DNA from: Algoriphagus mannitolivorans DSM 15301
GTDB lineage: Bacteria; Bacteroidota; Bacteroidia; Cytophagales; Cyclobacteriaceae
Assembly: GCF_000429425.1 (NCBI RefSeq)
Contig: NZ_AUBV01000006.1
Span: forward strand, 124,001 to 188,000
DNA: 64,000 nucleotides
Reading direction: 5' to 3'
The notes under the pieces: generated by a model
The model's input: the letters and a program-made list of their open reading frames with translations, nothing else
Databases searched by the model: none
Told to the model about the DNA's origin: nothing
Position numbers and translations under genes: made by a program
In this document: positions 63,863 to 64,000 of the stretch, piece by piece
Layout of the letters: every line of letters begins with the position of its first letter
How positions within the stretch are numbered: the first letter of the stretch is position 1

Positions 63863-64000
63863 TTATTCCTGAAGGTTTTTCCGAATTACTTTACCTGGAG
63901 TCTTCCCAGTCATGGCGCCATTGGCTACGACTGGGACTCCGTTGACGATTACAAATTCTATTCCCTTGGGGTACTGGTGTGGCTCAATGAAAGTAGCTTG
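63863..64000 (-). CDS. C-terminal end of a D-aminoacylase-like amidohydrolase (partial)
   Basis: Minus-strand frame of 45 codons ending in TAA at 63863-63865 and running out of the right edge. The residues IEPHQYPKGIEFVIVNGVPVV and ANGAMTGKTPGKVIRKN match the C-terminal end of amidohydrolase-fold N-acyl-D-amino-acid deacylases. It converges on yicC with only two bases between the stops. The catalytic core is outside the window, so substrate is unknown. Confidence 0.8.
   Translation of the reverse strand, partial: QATFIEPHQYPKGIEFVIVNGVPVVANGAMTGKTPGKVIRKNLQE

Noticed and set aside
1..64000. Search for tRNA, rRNA, CRISPR arrays, insertion sequences, prophage or defence islands
   Set aside because: No repeat-spacer array, transposase, integrase, phage structural gene or recognisable restriction, toxin-antitoxin or defence gene was seen; none of the gaps looks like a cloverleaf.

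Overview
The window looks like a chromosomal segment of a Bacteroidota bacterium of the order Cytophagales, most likely Cyclobacteriaceae (Algoriphagus-like). The signs are type IX secretion genes (porU, porV), a DUF4494 gene, a BlaI/M56 pair, a lipid A pathway gene (lpxH), RsfS next to FtsH, and promoters of the Bacteroidota form (TTG or TTTA, about 19-20 bases, TAnnTTTG). The genus is inferred from protein character only. I found no rRNA, tRNA, CRISPR array, insertion sequence or prophage. Most of the content is core genome.

Layout. 1-5.9 kb: the end of an unknown gene, a Tat-exported Gfo/Idh/MocA oxidoreductase, and a three-gene proton-translocating transhydrogenase operon followed by small exported proteins. 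6-13.1 kb: RNase HII and a GH63-like glycosidase, divergent from a BlaI-type repressor and an M56 sensor protease whose two operators lie on their own promoter; then a glycosyltransferase coupled to an LpxH-like phosphoesterase. 14-21.4 kb: an S9 peptidase, an ArnT/PMT-type glycosyltransferase and a large membrane alpha/beta hydrolase. 21.6-31 kb: a nitrite ammonification operon (nrfH, nrfA, an outer-membrane barrel, a fused ResB-CcsA cytochrome c synthase) beside a sigma-54 two-component system.

31-38 kb: an FKBP isomerase, lpxH, ftsH with rsfS, birA and ahcY. 38-46.4 kb: a lipoprotein, a dienoyl-CoA-reductase-type SDR, a PAS protein lacking a kinase ATPase domain, an HD protein, DUF4494, a membrane patatin converging on an Mpo1-like protein, and a DAO-type oxidoreductase. 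46.4-51.5 kb: an NhaC antiporter, an RNase D-like exonuclease, a YigZ protein and a three-gene sugar locus (FdtA-like cupin, GNAT/FemAB-like protein, GT2). 51.5-58.6 kb: a translationally coupled run MBL hydrolase-pssA-porU-porV-M16. 58.6-64 kb: a second DAO oxidoreductase, a very large peptidase-MA-like/beta-propeller/barrel protein, yicC, and the end of an amidohydrolase.

How the parts fit. The nrf operon carries the reductase and the kind of synthase needed for its unusual CxxCK haem site, with a Crp/Fnr-like palindrome upstream. porU and porV encode partners of the type IX attachment complex and are tied to phospholipid synthesis (pssA). Several proteins keep a family fold but lack its catalytic residues (M16, PAS-DHp, peptidase-MA-like), and the sigma-54 activator carries GAFTDA instead of GAFTGA. 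I see no obviously new multi-gene defence or mobile system. The best leads are these variants and the coupled gene pairs.
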